Shown: positions 8,400 to 14,277 of the stretch, in pieces | Position numbering within the stretch: the stretch's first letter is position 1 | How the letters are laid out: the number at the start of each line of letters is the position of its first letter | DNA from: Planctomycetota bacterium | GTDB taxonomy: Bacteria; Planctomycetota; GCA-002687715; DRQF01 | DNA length: 14,277 bases | NCBI GenBank assembly: GCA_024275615.1 | Contig: JAJRYU010000156.1 | Span: 1-14,277, forward strand | Direction of reading: 5' to 3' | Translations under genes and position numbers: made by a program | Notes under the pieces: model-generated | Database searches by the model: none | What the model saw: only the letters and a program-made list of their open reading frames with translations | Told to the model about the DNA's origin: nothing

Positions 8400-9029
8400 A
8401 TGCCAGAACTGCAATCCGAAGAGGAAGTCCCCGCAGAGGGGGCCCATGACGTGGATCCTGCTGAAGTGGCGACCGAGCCCGAAGACGACGGGCGTCGAAA
8501 ACGCCCTTGGAGCCAAGGAAGGGTGGAAGCGGCCTTGGAGGCCCTTCTGTTCGCTTCTCCCGACGTTCTTGGCTTTCGCAATATGCGGAAGATTCTCCCC
8601 GATCAAGTTGTGAGCAATGAGGCGATCCGAGCAGCTTTGGCCCAGCTAAAGGAACGCTACGAGCGTAAGGAATCAGGGATCGTCTTAGTCGAAATTTCGG
8701 GGGGATGGCAGATTCAGACCCGCGAAGATTTCTTCCCTTGGGTTCAAGAACTGGCTCGTACACGCACAGAAGAGAAAATCACCGCTGCTGCTTTGGAGAC
8801 CTTGGCGATCATCGCCTACAAACAACCTATCACCCGAGCAGAAATCGATGCGATTCGTGGGGTCGGGTCCGGCCAGATCATTCGCACATTGATGGACAAG
8901 AAGATGGTCAAAGTCGTCGGACGGGTCGAATTGCCAGGACGCCCATTTCAATATGGCACAACCCCCCATTTTCTCAGCCATTTTGGACTCAAAAATCTCA
9001 AGGACTTACCCCGAGGCAAAGACCTCTAA
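8400..9029 (+). CDS. scpB: Segregation and condensation protein ScpB
   Basis: A 209-residue protein with an acidic N-terminal extension of about 40 residues, then two winged-helix domains typical of ScpB. Matching stretches are VEAALEALLFASPDVLGF near the start of the first domain, and ITAAALETLAIIAYKQPITR, EIDAIRGV and LMDKKMVKVVGR in the second, followed by GRPFQYGTTPHFL and FGLKNLKDLP. ScpB is the kleisin-bound subunit of the SMC-ScpA-ScpB condensin that organises and segregates the chromosome in the cytoplasm. Its length is close to that of known ScpB proteins. scpA, often directly upstream, is absent here: the upstream neighbour is a SurA-like lipoprotein. A weak terminator follows at 9050-9076. 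Confidence 0.95.
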   Translation: MPELQSEEEVPAEGAHDVDPAEVATEPEDDGRRKRPWSQGRVEAALEALLFASPDVLGFRNMRKILPDQVVSNEAIRAALAQLKERYERKESGIVLVEISGGWQIQTREDFFPWVQELARTRTEEKITAAALETLAIIAYKQPITRAEIDAIRGVGSGQIIRTLMDKKMVKVVGRVELPGRPFQYGTTPHFLSHFGLKNLKDLPRGKDL

Positions 9030-9049
9030 GGGCTCTCTTGATGGTGTAG

Positions 9050-9076
9050 GCGTCGTTCAGGGAACGAGGCATTTTT
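9050..9076 (+). terminator. Probable weak intrinsic terminator after scpB
   Basis: TCGTTC pairs with GAACGA around an AGG loop. One G-G mismatch is followed by two more G-C pairs, and the right arm runs into ATTTTTA. It begins 20 bases after the scpB stop and precedes a new promoter, which fits a transcription boundary. The stem is short. Confidence 0.5.
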
Positions 9077-9126
9077 ATGCGGGATTGACGAATATGGCCT
9101 ACACATGCCCACGGATTGGGGAAACC

Positions 9127-9154
9127 TTGTCTCAGAGCCTTCCCCTCGTATAAT
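9127..9154 (+). promoter_or_regulatory. Sigma70-type promoter for the PpiD-like gene
   Basis: A -35 box TTGTCT (9127-9132), a 16-base spacer and a perfect -10 box TATAAT (9149-9154) lie in the 217-base gap after scpB. The expected start of transcription is near 9161, leaving a leader of about 85 bases before the ATG at 9247. This is a sequence match only. Confidence 0.6.
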
Positions 9155-9246
9155 TCGCGCTCTTGCCATTTTCTCATCTCGTGACGTTTGGCACCACGGG
9201 GAATGGTTGGAAATCCTTTAATGACAGCTGTTTGGAGTCATCACAG

Positions 9247-11487
9247 ATGGTCTTCCGGTACATGGAAAAGCACCGAGTTGGTATCCTTCTCGTGGTTCTG
9301 TTCACGATGTTGGGTTTTGGCTTTTGGGGCTTTATTGTCGACGCTCTCTCACGAGAAGACAATACGGACATCGAATCAGGGACTATTCTCGCTACTTTTG
9401 AGCTCTTCGGTGAAAAACACGAGGTGCCCAAGGAGACGCTTGAGACGGTTTTTAGTCCTCAGTCTGTATTGAACATGACCGAGGAGGATGCAGCTAGGCG
9501 CCTCGGCAAGATCATTAGGGAAGAGATTCTCAAGTCTGATGCGGCCTACTCCGCCTCCAAAGAGCTCATCAAGAGTATGGTGAAGGAGCGGATCGAGGAG
9601 CCCATCAAACGCTTCAACAATGGCGAATTCACCGATCAGAATAGGCGCGACTTTGCCAGTTCTCTTCGTATGACCGTAGCCCAACTTCGGGACGCATTGA
9701 AGTTGGACTTGGACGAAGCACTTACCTTTCGCGAGGTTGATCGGCCAGGTTGGGCACCCACCTCCAAAGAAGTTTTCGACCGCTACCAGAAAGACACGCA
9801 GTTACTCAAACTCATGGGTATCTTCTGGGACGCAGATTCCTACAAGGATGAGACTAAGTTGCCGAGAGACAAGGACGGCAACCTGACAGCTGAGGCCAAT
9901 CAGGCACTCAAAAAAGCCTGGGACGCTTTGGAGGCGGAGAAGCGCCAAAGTTACAATAAAAAGGCGTCTCTCCTCTCGACGGAATTCCTCGGTTTCGATT
10001 TTGAGCACTATAAGACCGACGAAGAGTTGAAAGCGGCTTTCACGAAAGTCGACCCAAAATCAGGCAAGAGCCTCAAAGAGTTGACCAAGGGTTTCGGTCT
10101 TTCAAAGGCTGAAGTGGCCACCATGAAGTTGCGTCTGGAACGTAACCGAGCGGCCTACGGACTTGCCACCGACGATGACATTGAGAAGGTCTACACTGAT
10201 CGCCAAAAACGCTGGAGCCAAGAGGTCAAGATCCTGAAGTTGGTCAAGAGTATTCACGACAAGCTTGTCATGGCTCTGAAAAAGGGCGAAAAGGTCGATC
10301 TTGCCAAAGAAGCCGCGGCTAACAACTTGACCTACTTCGAATGGGAAGATCGCTTCATGCTTGACATGCGTGATCCCAAGATCGCATTTCAAAGTGTGGC
10401 TCTTTTTGGTCTGAATTCCCAAGCGCTTAAAGTGGGCAACATCTTTGAATACAAGCCCCTCATCGGGGCCAACAGCCCTTGGTTCTTCCGCGGCCCACTT
10501 GATCAAATCGGACGTTTTGTGGCGAGCTATCGCCTGGAGAAGCGCATCGAAAAGCCGGAGCCTAAGCTCGACGGCGAAGTGAGAGAGGCATTTCTTGCTG
10601 ATTTGGAAATTGAACGGGCCGAAAAAAAGCGGGATGAGGCCTTCGATCGTTTTGAAGCCAAGATGGATGAAGTCATGGCTGAGAAGGCCAAAGACGAGAT
10701 AGCGAAGATCAAAGCTGATTCAGTGAAGTCCATCGCCGAGGCGACCAAGGATCTGGACCCTGAAAAAGACAAAGAGGCGATCAAGGACATTACTGAGAGC
10801 CAAGAAGAAGATAACGAGGCGCTGATCGATGCTGAGAAGGCGAAATTCCGTCAAGAGGCCTTTGACAAGGTCTTGAGCGAGAATACTGATTTAGGTCTTA
10901 GAGTTGAAGAAGGTTTCTTCATGCCGTTTTTCGCTTCGCGTGAGACGAAGTTGGGTTCGAAGTCTACTTTCGAGCAACGGGCACGATCAGCGTTGCGCCG
11001 TGAATTTACCATGCTTCATGATGCTGGATACAAGAACGAGTACCATGAAGTGGGCGAAGTTAGCCGTGTTGTTGATTCTAGTAGTTACAAGGGCCTGAAG
11101 GGCATTGCCAAGATCGTCGCTAAGCAAAAGCCGACTTTGGAAGAAATGTTGCTGCACCCTCGCCGCATGCGCGGAGCAGAGATGGCAGTTCGCCGTGATA
11201 AAATGCAGGAGCTCAGTGAAGTCTCCATGTGGTCAATCGACAGCATGAAGAAAATGAACTTCGCTTTGGACACGAAAGTTCTTGACGAGAAGATCGAAGA
11301 GAACATGAAGAAAAGGCGGGAAGAACTCGAGAACATTGAGCGCTACGAAGAGACTGAACGTCTGAAGCGCGAAGCCAAGAAGAAAGCAAGGGCAGACGCC
11401 GCAGCTGCTGCCAAGAAAGCGGCACTGGATGCTCAAAAGAAGAACGCCGACATGGCGATGCCGACCGAGGGCGCCGGCAAGAAGTAG
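9247..11487 (+). CDS. Membrane-anchored PpiD/SurA-like protein without an evident PPIase domain
   Basis: A 746-residue protein. I prefer the ATG at 9247 (GGAG 9 bases upstream) over the frame-opening TTG at 9163, because it places a short basic segment directly before one transmembrane helix (residues about 11-33). The rest would be periplasmic: an N-in anchor as in PpiD. Several segments resemble the helical chaperone parts of PpiD/SurA: the region after the anchor (LGKIIREEILKSDAAY), FDRYQKDTQLLKLMGIFW near 177 and VYTDRQKRWSQEVKILKLV near 315-333. I see no parvulin GG...F..A.F...G..S signature. Residues about 440-520 and the last 90 are very rich in Lys, Glu and Ala and probably form coiled coils. 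It has its own promoter and is the last plus-strand gene before the tandem repeat. A foldase-like chaperone role is inferred from weak similarity. Confidence 0.75.
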   Translation: MVFRYMEKHRVGILLVVLFTMLGFGFWGFIVDALSREDNTDIESGTILATFELFGEKHEVPKETLETVFSPQSVLNMTEEDAARRLGKIIREEILKSDAAYSASKELIKSMVKERIEEPIKRFNNGEFTDQNRRDFASSLRMTVAQLRDALKLDLDEALTFREVDRPGWAPTSKEVFDRYQKDTQLLKLMGIFWDADSYKDETKLPRDKDGNLTAEANQALKKAWDALEAEKRQSYNKKASLLSTEFLGFDFEHYKTDEELKAAFTKVDPKSGKSLKELTKGFGLSKAEVATMKLRLERNRAAYGLATDDDIEKVYTDRQKRWSQEVKILKLVKSIHDKLVMALKKGEKVDLAKEAAANNLTYFEWEDRFMLDMRDPKIAFQSVALFGLNSQALKVGNIFEYKPLIGANSPWFFRGPLDQIGRFVASYRLEKRIEKPEPKLDGEVREAFLADLEIERAEKKRDEAFDRFEAKMDEVMAEKAKDEIAKIKADSVKSIAEATKDLDPEKDKEAIKDITESQEEDNEALIDAEKAKFRQEAFDKVLSENTDLGLRVEEGFFMPFFASRETKLGSKSTFEQRARSALRREFTMLHDAGYKNEYHEVGEVSRVVDSSSYKGLKGIAKIVAKQKPTLEEMLLHPRRMRGAEMAVRRDKMQELSEVSMWSIDSMKKMNFALDTKVLDEKIEENMKKRREELENIERYEETERLKREAKKKARADAAAAAKKAALDAQKKNADMAMPTEGAGKK

Positions 11488-11529
11488 CCCGTCGACCAAG
11501 AGCGCTGACCGGGAGCGCTGAACGGGAGC

Positions 11530-11547
11530 GCTGAACGTCAGTTCGGC
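11530..11547. repeat. Hairpin in repeat copy A
   Basis: The 7-base arms GCTGAAC and GTTCGGC flank a GTCA loop; one pair is T-G. The same element recurs at 11747-11764 and 11941-11958. Confidence 0.6.
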
Positions 11548-11746
11548 ATCTTGGCTTTAGCATTTTGGCTTTAGCATCTTGGCTTTGGCATAGAGTCGAC
11601 GAACATCAAGAAGCTCTGCGCGGCCCTTGACGTTTCCAACCCATGGCAACGCGAAGAAGAAAGAAGAAGAGAATGCCGGACAGACGTCCAGCGCTCCCGC
11701 TCGCTTCGCCAAGGATTGTTTGGAGGCCGGGCGCATCAACGGGAGC

Positions 11747-11764
11747 GCTGAACGTCAGTTCGGC
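11747..11764. repeat. Hairpin in repeat copy B
   Basis: Identical to the copy A hairpin: arms GCTGAAC and GTTCGGC with loop GTCA and one T-G pair. Confidence 0.6.
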
Positions 11765-11940
11765 ATCTTGGCTTTGGCATTTTAGCTTTGGCATAGAGTC
11801 GACGAACATCAAGAAGCTTTGCGCGGCCCTTGACGTTTCCAACCCATGGCAACGCGAAGAAGAAAGAAGAGAATGCCGGACAGACGTCCAGCGCTCGCTT
11901 CGCTAAGGATAGTTTGGAGGCCGGGCGCATCAACGGGAGC

Positions 11941-11958
11941 GCTGAACGTCAGTTCAGC
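11941..11958. repeat. Hairpin in repeat copy C (perfect stem)
   Basis: The arms GCTGAAC and GTTCAGC are perfectly complementary around the loop GTCA. The G-to-A change relative to copies A and B turns the wobble pair into a Watson-Crick pair, so the stem is kept. Confidence 0.6.
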
Positions 11959-12000
11959 ATCTTGGCTTCGGCATCTTAACTCCTTCCGCCCAGTCCCAAT

Positions 12001-12270
12001 TCAAGTGTCATAGAACTCGGTGAGAAAGCGCTTTTCATCGCCTGGTACCGGATCGATCCCCCCGTCATGCCAGGGATGGCATTTGCAGATCCGCTTGATT
12101 CCCAACCATGATCCTTGAACCGCACCGTGGATTTCAAGGGAACGGAGCATGTAGGCACTGCAAGTGGGGCGGAAGCGGCACACTTGAGGCAGGAGGCGTC
12201 CGGGTCCCCAACGATAGATGAGAACGAGGCTCTTGAGGATGAAACGAGGTACTTTCTTGAGGAAGCGCAT
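12001..12270 (-). CDS. yidD: Membrane protein insertion efficiency factor YidD
   Basis: An 89-residue protein. The ATG at 12270 overlaps the rnpA stop by one base (TGATG). The frame is open far upstream, but only this start gives a YidD-like N-terminus (MRFLKKVPRFILKSLVLIYR, an amphipathic membrane-associating helix). The family core is complete: CRFRPTCSAY, then EIHGAVQGSWLGIKRICKC and HPWHDGGIDPVP. YidD is a small cytoplasmic-face protein thought to assist YidC/Sec-dependent insertion of inner-membrane proteins. In many bacteria yidC follows yidD; here the tandem repeat follows and the neighbouring gene is convergent. Translation is probably coupled to rnpA, since no clear ribosome site is visible. 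Confidence 0.95.
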   Translation of the reverse strand: MRFLKKVPRFILKSLVLIYRWGPGRLLPQVCRFRPTCSAYMLRSLEIHGAVQGSWLGIKRICKCHPWHDGGIDPVPGDEKRFLTEFYDT

Positions 12271-12635
12271 CACGACGAGGGTTCGTCGGCGTGGAGGCGA
12301 TTGAGTTTCCGCACCAAGTGCTGAAACGACCCGGTCATTTCTTCGAGGTTTCGACCCGTAAGGTAGGAACGCGGTATTAGGATAATGTCGAGAGGCAAGG
12401 CAATGAGATGCCCTTCCTGACGAAAGACCTCGCGCAGGATACGTTTGACACGGTTGCGACAGACCGCATTGCCAACGCGGCGCCCCACGGACAATCCGAG
12501 TCTTGAGAAGGCAAGGCCGGAGTCGGTGAAACAGGCCGTGAGGTGGCGGTTGCGAACAGACTGACGACTGCCATAGACGGTTGCGAAATCTTTGTGTGAT
12601 CGCAGACGGCATCTGGCTGCCACAGTCTTGCTCAT
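12270..12635 (-). CDS. rnpA: Ribonuclease P protein component
   Basis: A 121-residue protein that binds the RNase P RNA and helps it recognise and cleave the 5' leader of pre-tRNAs. The family signature is clear: SRLGLSVGRRVGNAV followed by the RNR helix CRNRVKRILREVFR, then PLDIILIPR near the C-terminus. The N-terminal RLRSHKDFATVYGSRQSV matches the usual 'L....dF..V...g' opening. Length is normal for the family. The ATG lies in an ATGA overlap with the stop of the upstream TPR lipoprotein, and yidD overlaps its own stop. rpmH, the usual upstream partner, is not adjacent. No good ribosome site is visible, so translational coupling is likely. Confidence 0.95.
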   Translation of the reverse strand: MSKTVAARCRLRSHKDFATVYGSRQSVRNRHLTACFTDSGLAFSRLGLSVGRRVGNAVCRNRVKRILREVFRQEGHLIALPLDIILIPRSYLTGRNLEEMTGSFQHLVRKLNRLHADEPSS

Positions 12636-13765
12636 TTGCTCAAGCGTCCGTTCGTTGACGTATCGCCTCTCTTTTTGAGGAGTTCGGAACGAAGCTGGAA
12701 GGCACGTTGAGTATCCTTGTCGAAACTCGGCGACGCTTGAATGTAACGGCCAATGTGGACCAGAGCCTGATCATAGTCCCCAAGCTTGTCGTAGCATTCT
12801 GCAATGGGCACGTTGAGGGATTGCCGTTCGGGGTCGAGCCCTATTGCATCTTTGAGGTAACTAAGACTATCGCCCCAATTCTGTCGGCTGAATTTGATTT
12901 CTGCCAAGTGAACCAAGACATCAACAGTTTTTTTGGTTGCCGATTCTTCCTTGCGTTTCATGATTGCCAGGACACGATTCCGCTCATTCTTGCTCTTGTA
13001 GGTCTCTATGGCTTCTTGTCTACGCTTGTTCCAAACCTCCACAGAATGACGAGCGATTGCCAAGTAGTCCAAATAGGCGCGTTCGGCCGCCGACTCATTG
13101 CCGCGAATGAGCTGAATGTCACCGAGATTGAGCAGGACTTCTGGAGCCGTGTTTTGCATCTGTGACAGACGTTGGAATTTCTCGAAACTCCTGCGCAAGT
13201 AATGCATCCGCTGTTCTTCGTGCCGTTTTTGCTGAGTTCGGGCTTTGGCACTCTTGCCTTGATCGCTGATCCCATTGAGACGACGATCAATCATGTCGAT
13301 TTTCTTCTTTTCGAGAGCCGCGATGGCACGTTCAGTCATCGCCAATCCCATGCAGGACTTCCAATTGAAGTCGTCTTCAATCGTTGTGTCCTTGACCAAC
13401 TTGCCATTCCAAATCTTGGTGAAGCCACTTTCGGCTCGTTTCATGGATTCTGCGGCGTCAAGAAGGCGTCCTCTTTGCGCCAGTCCAAGTCCAACCTGAT
13501 AGTGGCTGAAGGCTTGCCCCAATTGCCCAGGACGGTCATCGGGGGCGATTTTCAGTTGTTTTCCAAACTGGTCAAGGGCTCGGTGATAGTCGCCAGCTCC
13601 ATAATACTTCTGAGCGTTGGCGAAGTAGTCGTCGGCATCGCCATGAAATTTACCTGAGGGGTCTTTCTGGTCGACATCGGCGTACTCGAGGTTGCCGGAC
13701 TCAGAACTGCCGCAGGCACAAACAAGGAGGCCGGCGAACAAAACGAAAAGGAGCTTGCTGCGCAT
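12632..13765 (-). CDS. TPR-repeat lipoprotein
   Basis: A 377-residue protein with a lipoprotein signal: MRSK, a hydrophobic core and a lipobox VCAC with Cys18 followed by GSSESG. Tetratricopeptide-like helical pairs are visible at about 46-78 (YFANAQKYYGAGDYHRALDQ), 208-240 (LLNLGDIQLIRGNESAAERA), 281-315 (LVHLAEIKFSRQNWGDSLSY) and 317-350 (VPIAECYDKLGDYDQALVHI); between them are longer charged helices. It should sit on the outer face of the inner membrane or the inner face of the outer membrane, as a protein-interaction scaffold. It overlaps rnpA by ATGA, so the envelope gene and the RNase P gene are probably on one transcript. No specific family is recognised. Confidence 0.85.
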   Translation of the reverse strand: MRSKLLFVLFAGLLVCACGSSESGNLEYADVDQKDPSGKFHGDADDYFANAQKYYGAGDYHRALDQFGKQLKIAPDDRPGQLGQAFSHYQVGLGLAQRGRLLDAAESMKRAESGFTKIWNGKLVKDTTIEDDFNWKSCMGLAMTERAIAALEKKKIDMIDRRLNGISDQGKSAKARTQQKRHEEQRMHYLRRSFEKFQRLSQMQNTAPEVLLNLGDIQLIRGNESAAERAYLDYLAIARHSVEVWNKRRQEAIETYKSKNERNRVLAIMKRKEESATKKTVDVLVHLAEIKFSRQNWGDSLSYLKDAIGLDPERQSLNVPIAECYDKLGDYDQALVHIGRYIQASPSFDKDTQRAFQLRSELLKKRGDTSTNGRLSK

Positions 13766-13964
13766 AAATCAATCTCTTCTAAGACCCAGGGACATGGTCA
13801 AAAACAAACTATCATTCTCGCACGTCATCTTCACGCAATCTGAGCGTGCCAGTCAAAAGGACTCATCCAAAGGCATAGGCATAGATGAAGATGCCCCCTC
13901 GGTTGTTCCTCTGTCGATTTGACGCAACTCGTTTTAAGTTCAGGGTTTCCGATCTCTTTCAGGA

Positions 13965-13990
13965 CTCAGCAGTTGACAATTTGTGCTGAG
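13965..13990. repeat. Inverted repeat, 7 bp arms
   Basis: CTCAGCA pairs with TGCTGAG across a 12-base loop. Beyond one A-G mismatch, two G-C pairs could extend the stem. There is no T-run on either side, so it is not a standard terminator; it could be an operator or an RNA hairpin. Confidence 0.4.
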
Positions 13991-14000
13991 GCCACGCATG

Positions 14001-14039
14001 TTCGTGTGTGACTCTCTCAGTCCATACTTTCCACACGAA
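14001..14039. repeat. Inverted repeat, 8 bp arms
   Basis: TTCGTGTG pairs perfectly with CACACGAA across a 23-base loop, 18 bases beyond the stop of the NFACT-R gene. There is no T-run. It may help end that transcript or protect its 3' end; this is inference. Confidence 0.4.
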
Positions 14040-14057
14040 TCTCGGAGGCGAACGGTT

Positions 14058-14277
14058 TCAGTCCTTTGATCCCGAACCTGACTTTTTCAGTCGATCGAGT
14101 CGATCCTCTTCGAATCTGACGACAACCGTCTTGTGAGTTCTCAATATGACCTGTCCAGGCCTAGCACCTTTGTATTTGGAAACGTTCTTGCGTTGGGTGT
14201 AGCTCACGGCTTGTTTGCCTGCGGATGCCGCCTTGGAGAAGGCGACCGCCAGGGTCGCTGCATCGAGCAAGGTTTCC
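14058..14277 (-). CDS. NFACT-R (RqcH/FbpA C-terminal, DUF814) protein, C-terminal fragment
   Basis: Only the last 72 or so residues are in the window; the frame is open to the edge, so this is the 3' end of a longer gene. Visible are ETLLDAATLAVAFSKA, then QAVSYTQRKNVSKYKGARPG and QVILRTHKTVVVRF. This follows the NFACT RNA-binding domain pattern '..AA.lAa.yS.a....vpVdYt..k.V.k.kGakpG.V.y..hkTl.V'. In RqcH/FbpA/Rqc2 proteins this domain helps bind tRNA and stalled 50S subunits in ribosome quality control. The tail after the domain is short and charged (LDRLKKSGSGSKD). Whether the gene is a full RqcH with NFACT-N or a stand-alone NFACT-R protein cannot be told here. Confidence 0.75.
   Translation of the reverse strand, partial: ETLLDAATLAVAFSKAASAGKQAVSYTQRKNVSKYKGARPGQVILRTHKTVVVRFEEDRLDRLKKSGSGSKD

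Larger units (their letters stand above)
11500..11979. repeat. Tandem repeat of two 194-217 bp copies plus a partial third
   Basis: Copy A spans 11521-11737, copy B 11738-11931 and a 47-base partial copy C 11932-11978. Over the roughly 138-base core, A and B differ by three substitutions plus 3- and 6-base indels. Most of the length difference comes from a varying number of 13-15 base subunits of the form TTGGCTTTRGCAT. A second microrepeat of 13 bases (GAGCGCTGAACGG) occurs three times at 11500-11538, leading into copy A. Every copy begins with a hairpin, GCTGAAC-GTCA-GTTCRGC. The block fills the gap between the convergent PpiD-like and yidD genes. It has no CRISPR-like regular spacers and no transposase. 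Function unknown; replication slippage explains the nested structure. Confidence 0.9.
13766..14057. other. Intergenic region with two inverted repeats
   Basis: This 292-base gap separates the end of the NFACT-R gene from the TPR lipoprotein start, both on the minus strand. It should hold the lipoprotein promoter, but no convincing -35/-10 pair was found on the minus strand. Two perfect inverted repeats lie near the NFACT end (13965-13990 and 14001-14039). No tRNA or known riboswitch was recognised. Confidence 0.5.

Noticed and set aside
11643..11906. An 87-codon plus-strand frame across the repeat
   Set aside because: It passes through the two copies in different frames because copy A is 217 bases long, so it is an accident of the repeat.
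11557..11933. Two similar 60-65 residue minus-strand frames, one in each repeat copy, whose indels keep the frame
   Set aside because: The in-frame indels are units of local microrepeats. The three substitutions fall at codon positions one, two and three, so there is no sign of coding constraint. No ribosome site or known domain was seen.
11500..11979. Possible CRISPR array or insertion sequence
   Set aside because: The repeat has no regular unique spacers, no cas genes, no transposase and no terminal inverted repeats.
12271..12612. An upstream extension of yidD giving 203 residues
   Set aside because: The extra residues lie in another frame of rnpA and look unlike any protein; YidD proteins are short and start at MRFLKK.
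13973..14001. TTGACA as a plus-strand -35 box
   Set aside because: The matching -10 position reads GCATGT, and no plus-strand gene follows.
13766..14057. A tRNA or riboswitch in the gap
   Set aside because: No cloverleaf with a T-loop or known aptamer core was seen; only simple inverted repeats are present.

Overview
The window carries ten genes or gene pieces, a non-coding tandem repeat and several punctuation signals. Roughly half the bases look like G or C (not counted). Sec and lipoprotein signals, YidD and SurA/PpiD-like proteins point to a diderm bacterium. The prepilin cluster with a giant LamG-like protein, and the exported 'DG beta-strand plus TPR plus CxxC' protein, look most like an uncultured member of Planctomycetota or a relative. 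That placement is pattern recognition only and is not proven.

Layout. (1) Positions 1-7275, plus strand, are the end of an operon. It holds a >1300-residue LamG/concanavalin-like protein that is 5'-truncated by the window, a PilW/PulJ-like prepilin and a PilV-like prepilin, each joined to the next by a 4-base ATGA overlap. An exported protein with a DnaJ-type CxxCxG zinc motif follows 34 bases later. A strong intrinsic terminator closes the block. (2) Positions 7289-9076, plus strand, hold a SurA-like parvulin lipoprotein and scpB, followed by a weak terminator. (3) Positions 9127-11487, plus strand, hold a good sigma70-type promoter and a long membrane-anchored PpiD/SurA-like protein with no recognisable PPIase domain. 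(4) Positions 11500-11979 are a non-coding tandem repeat of two near-identical 194-217 bp copies plus a 47 bp partial third, lying between convergent genes. (5) Positions 12001-13765, minus strand, hold a TPR lipoprotein, rnpA and yidD, which overlap by 4 and 1 bases. The usual partners rpmH and yidC are not beside them. (6) Positions 14058-14277, minus strand, hold the C-terminal end of an NFACT-R (RqcH-type) protein that runs off the window.

Shared themes. Many of the genes concern the envelope: pseudopilus-like export or display, periplasmic folding, lipoproteins and YidD-assisted membrane insertion. Three housekeeping proteins are interspersed: ScpB (chromosome segregation), RnpA (tRNA maturation) and an NFACT-R protein (ribosome quality control). 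The most interesting items are the pilin-coupled giant protein, a small beta-motif shared between it and its pilin neighbour, and the tandem repeat with a covarying hairpin.
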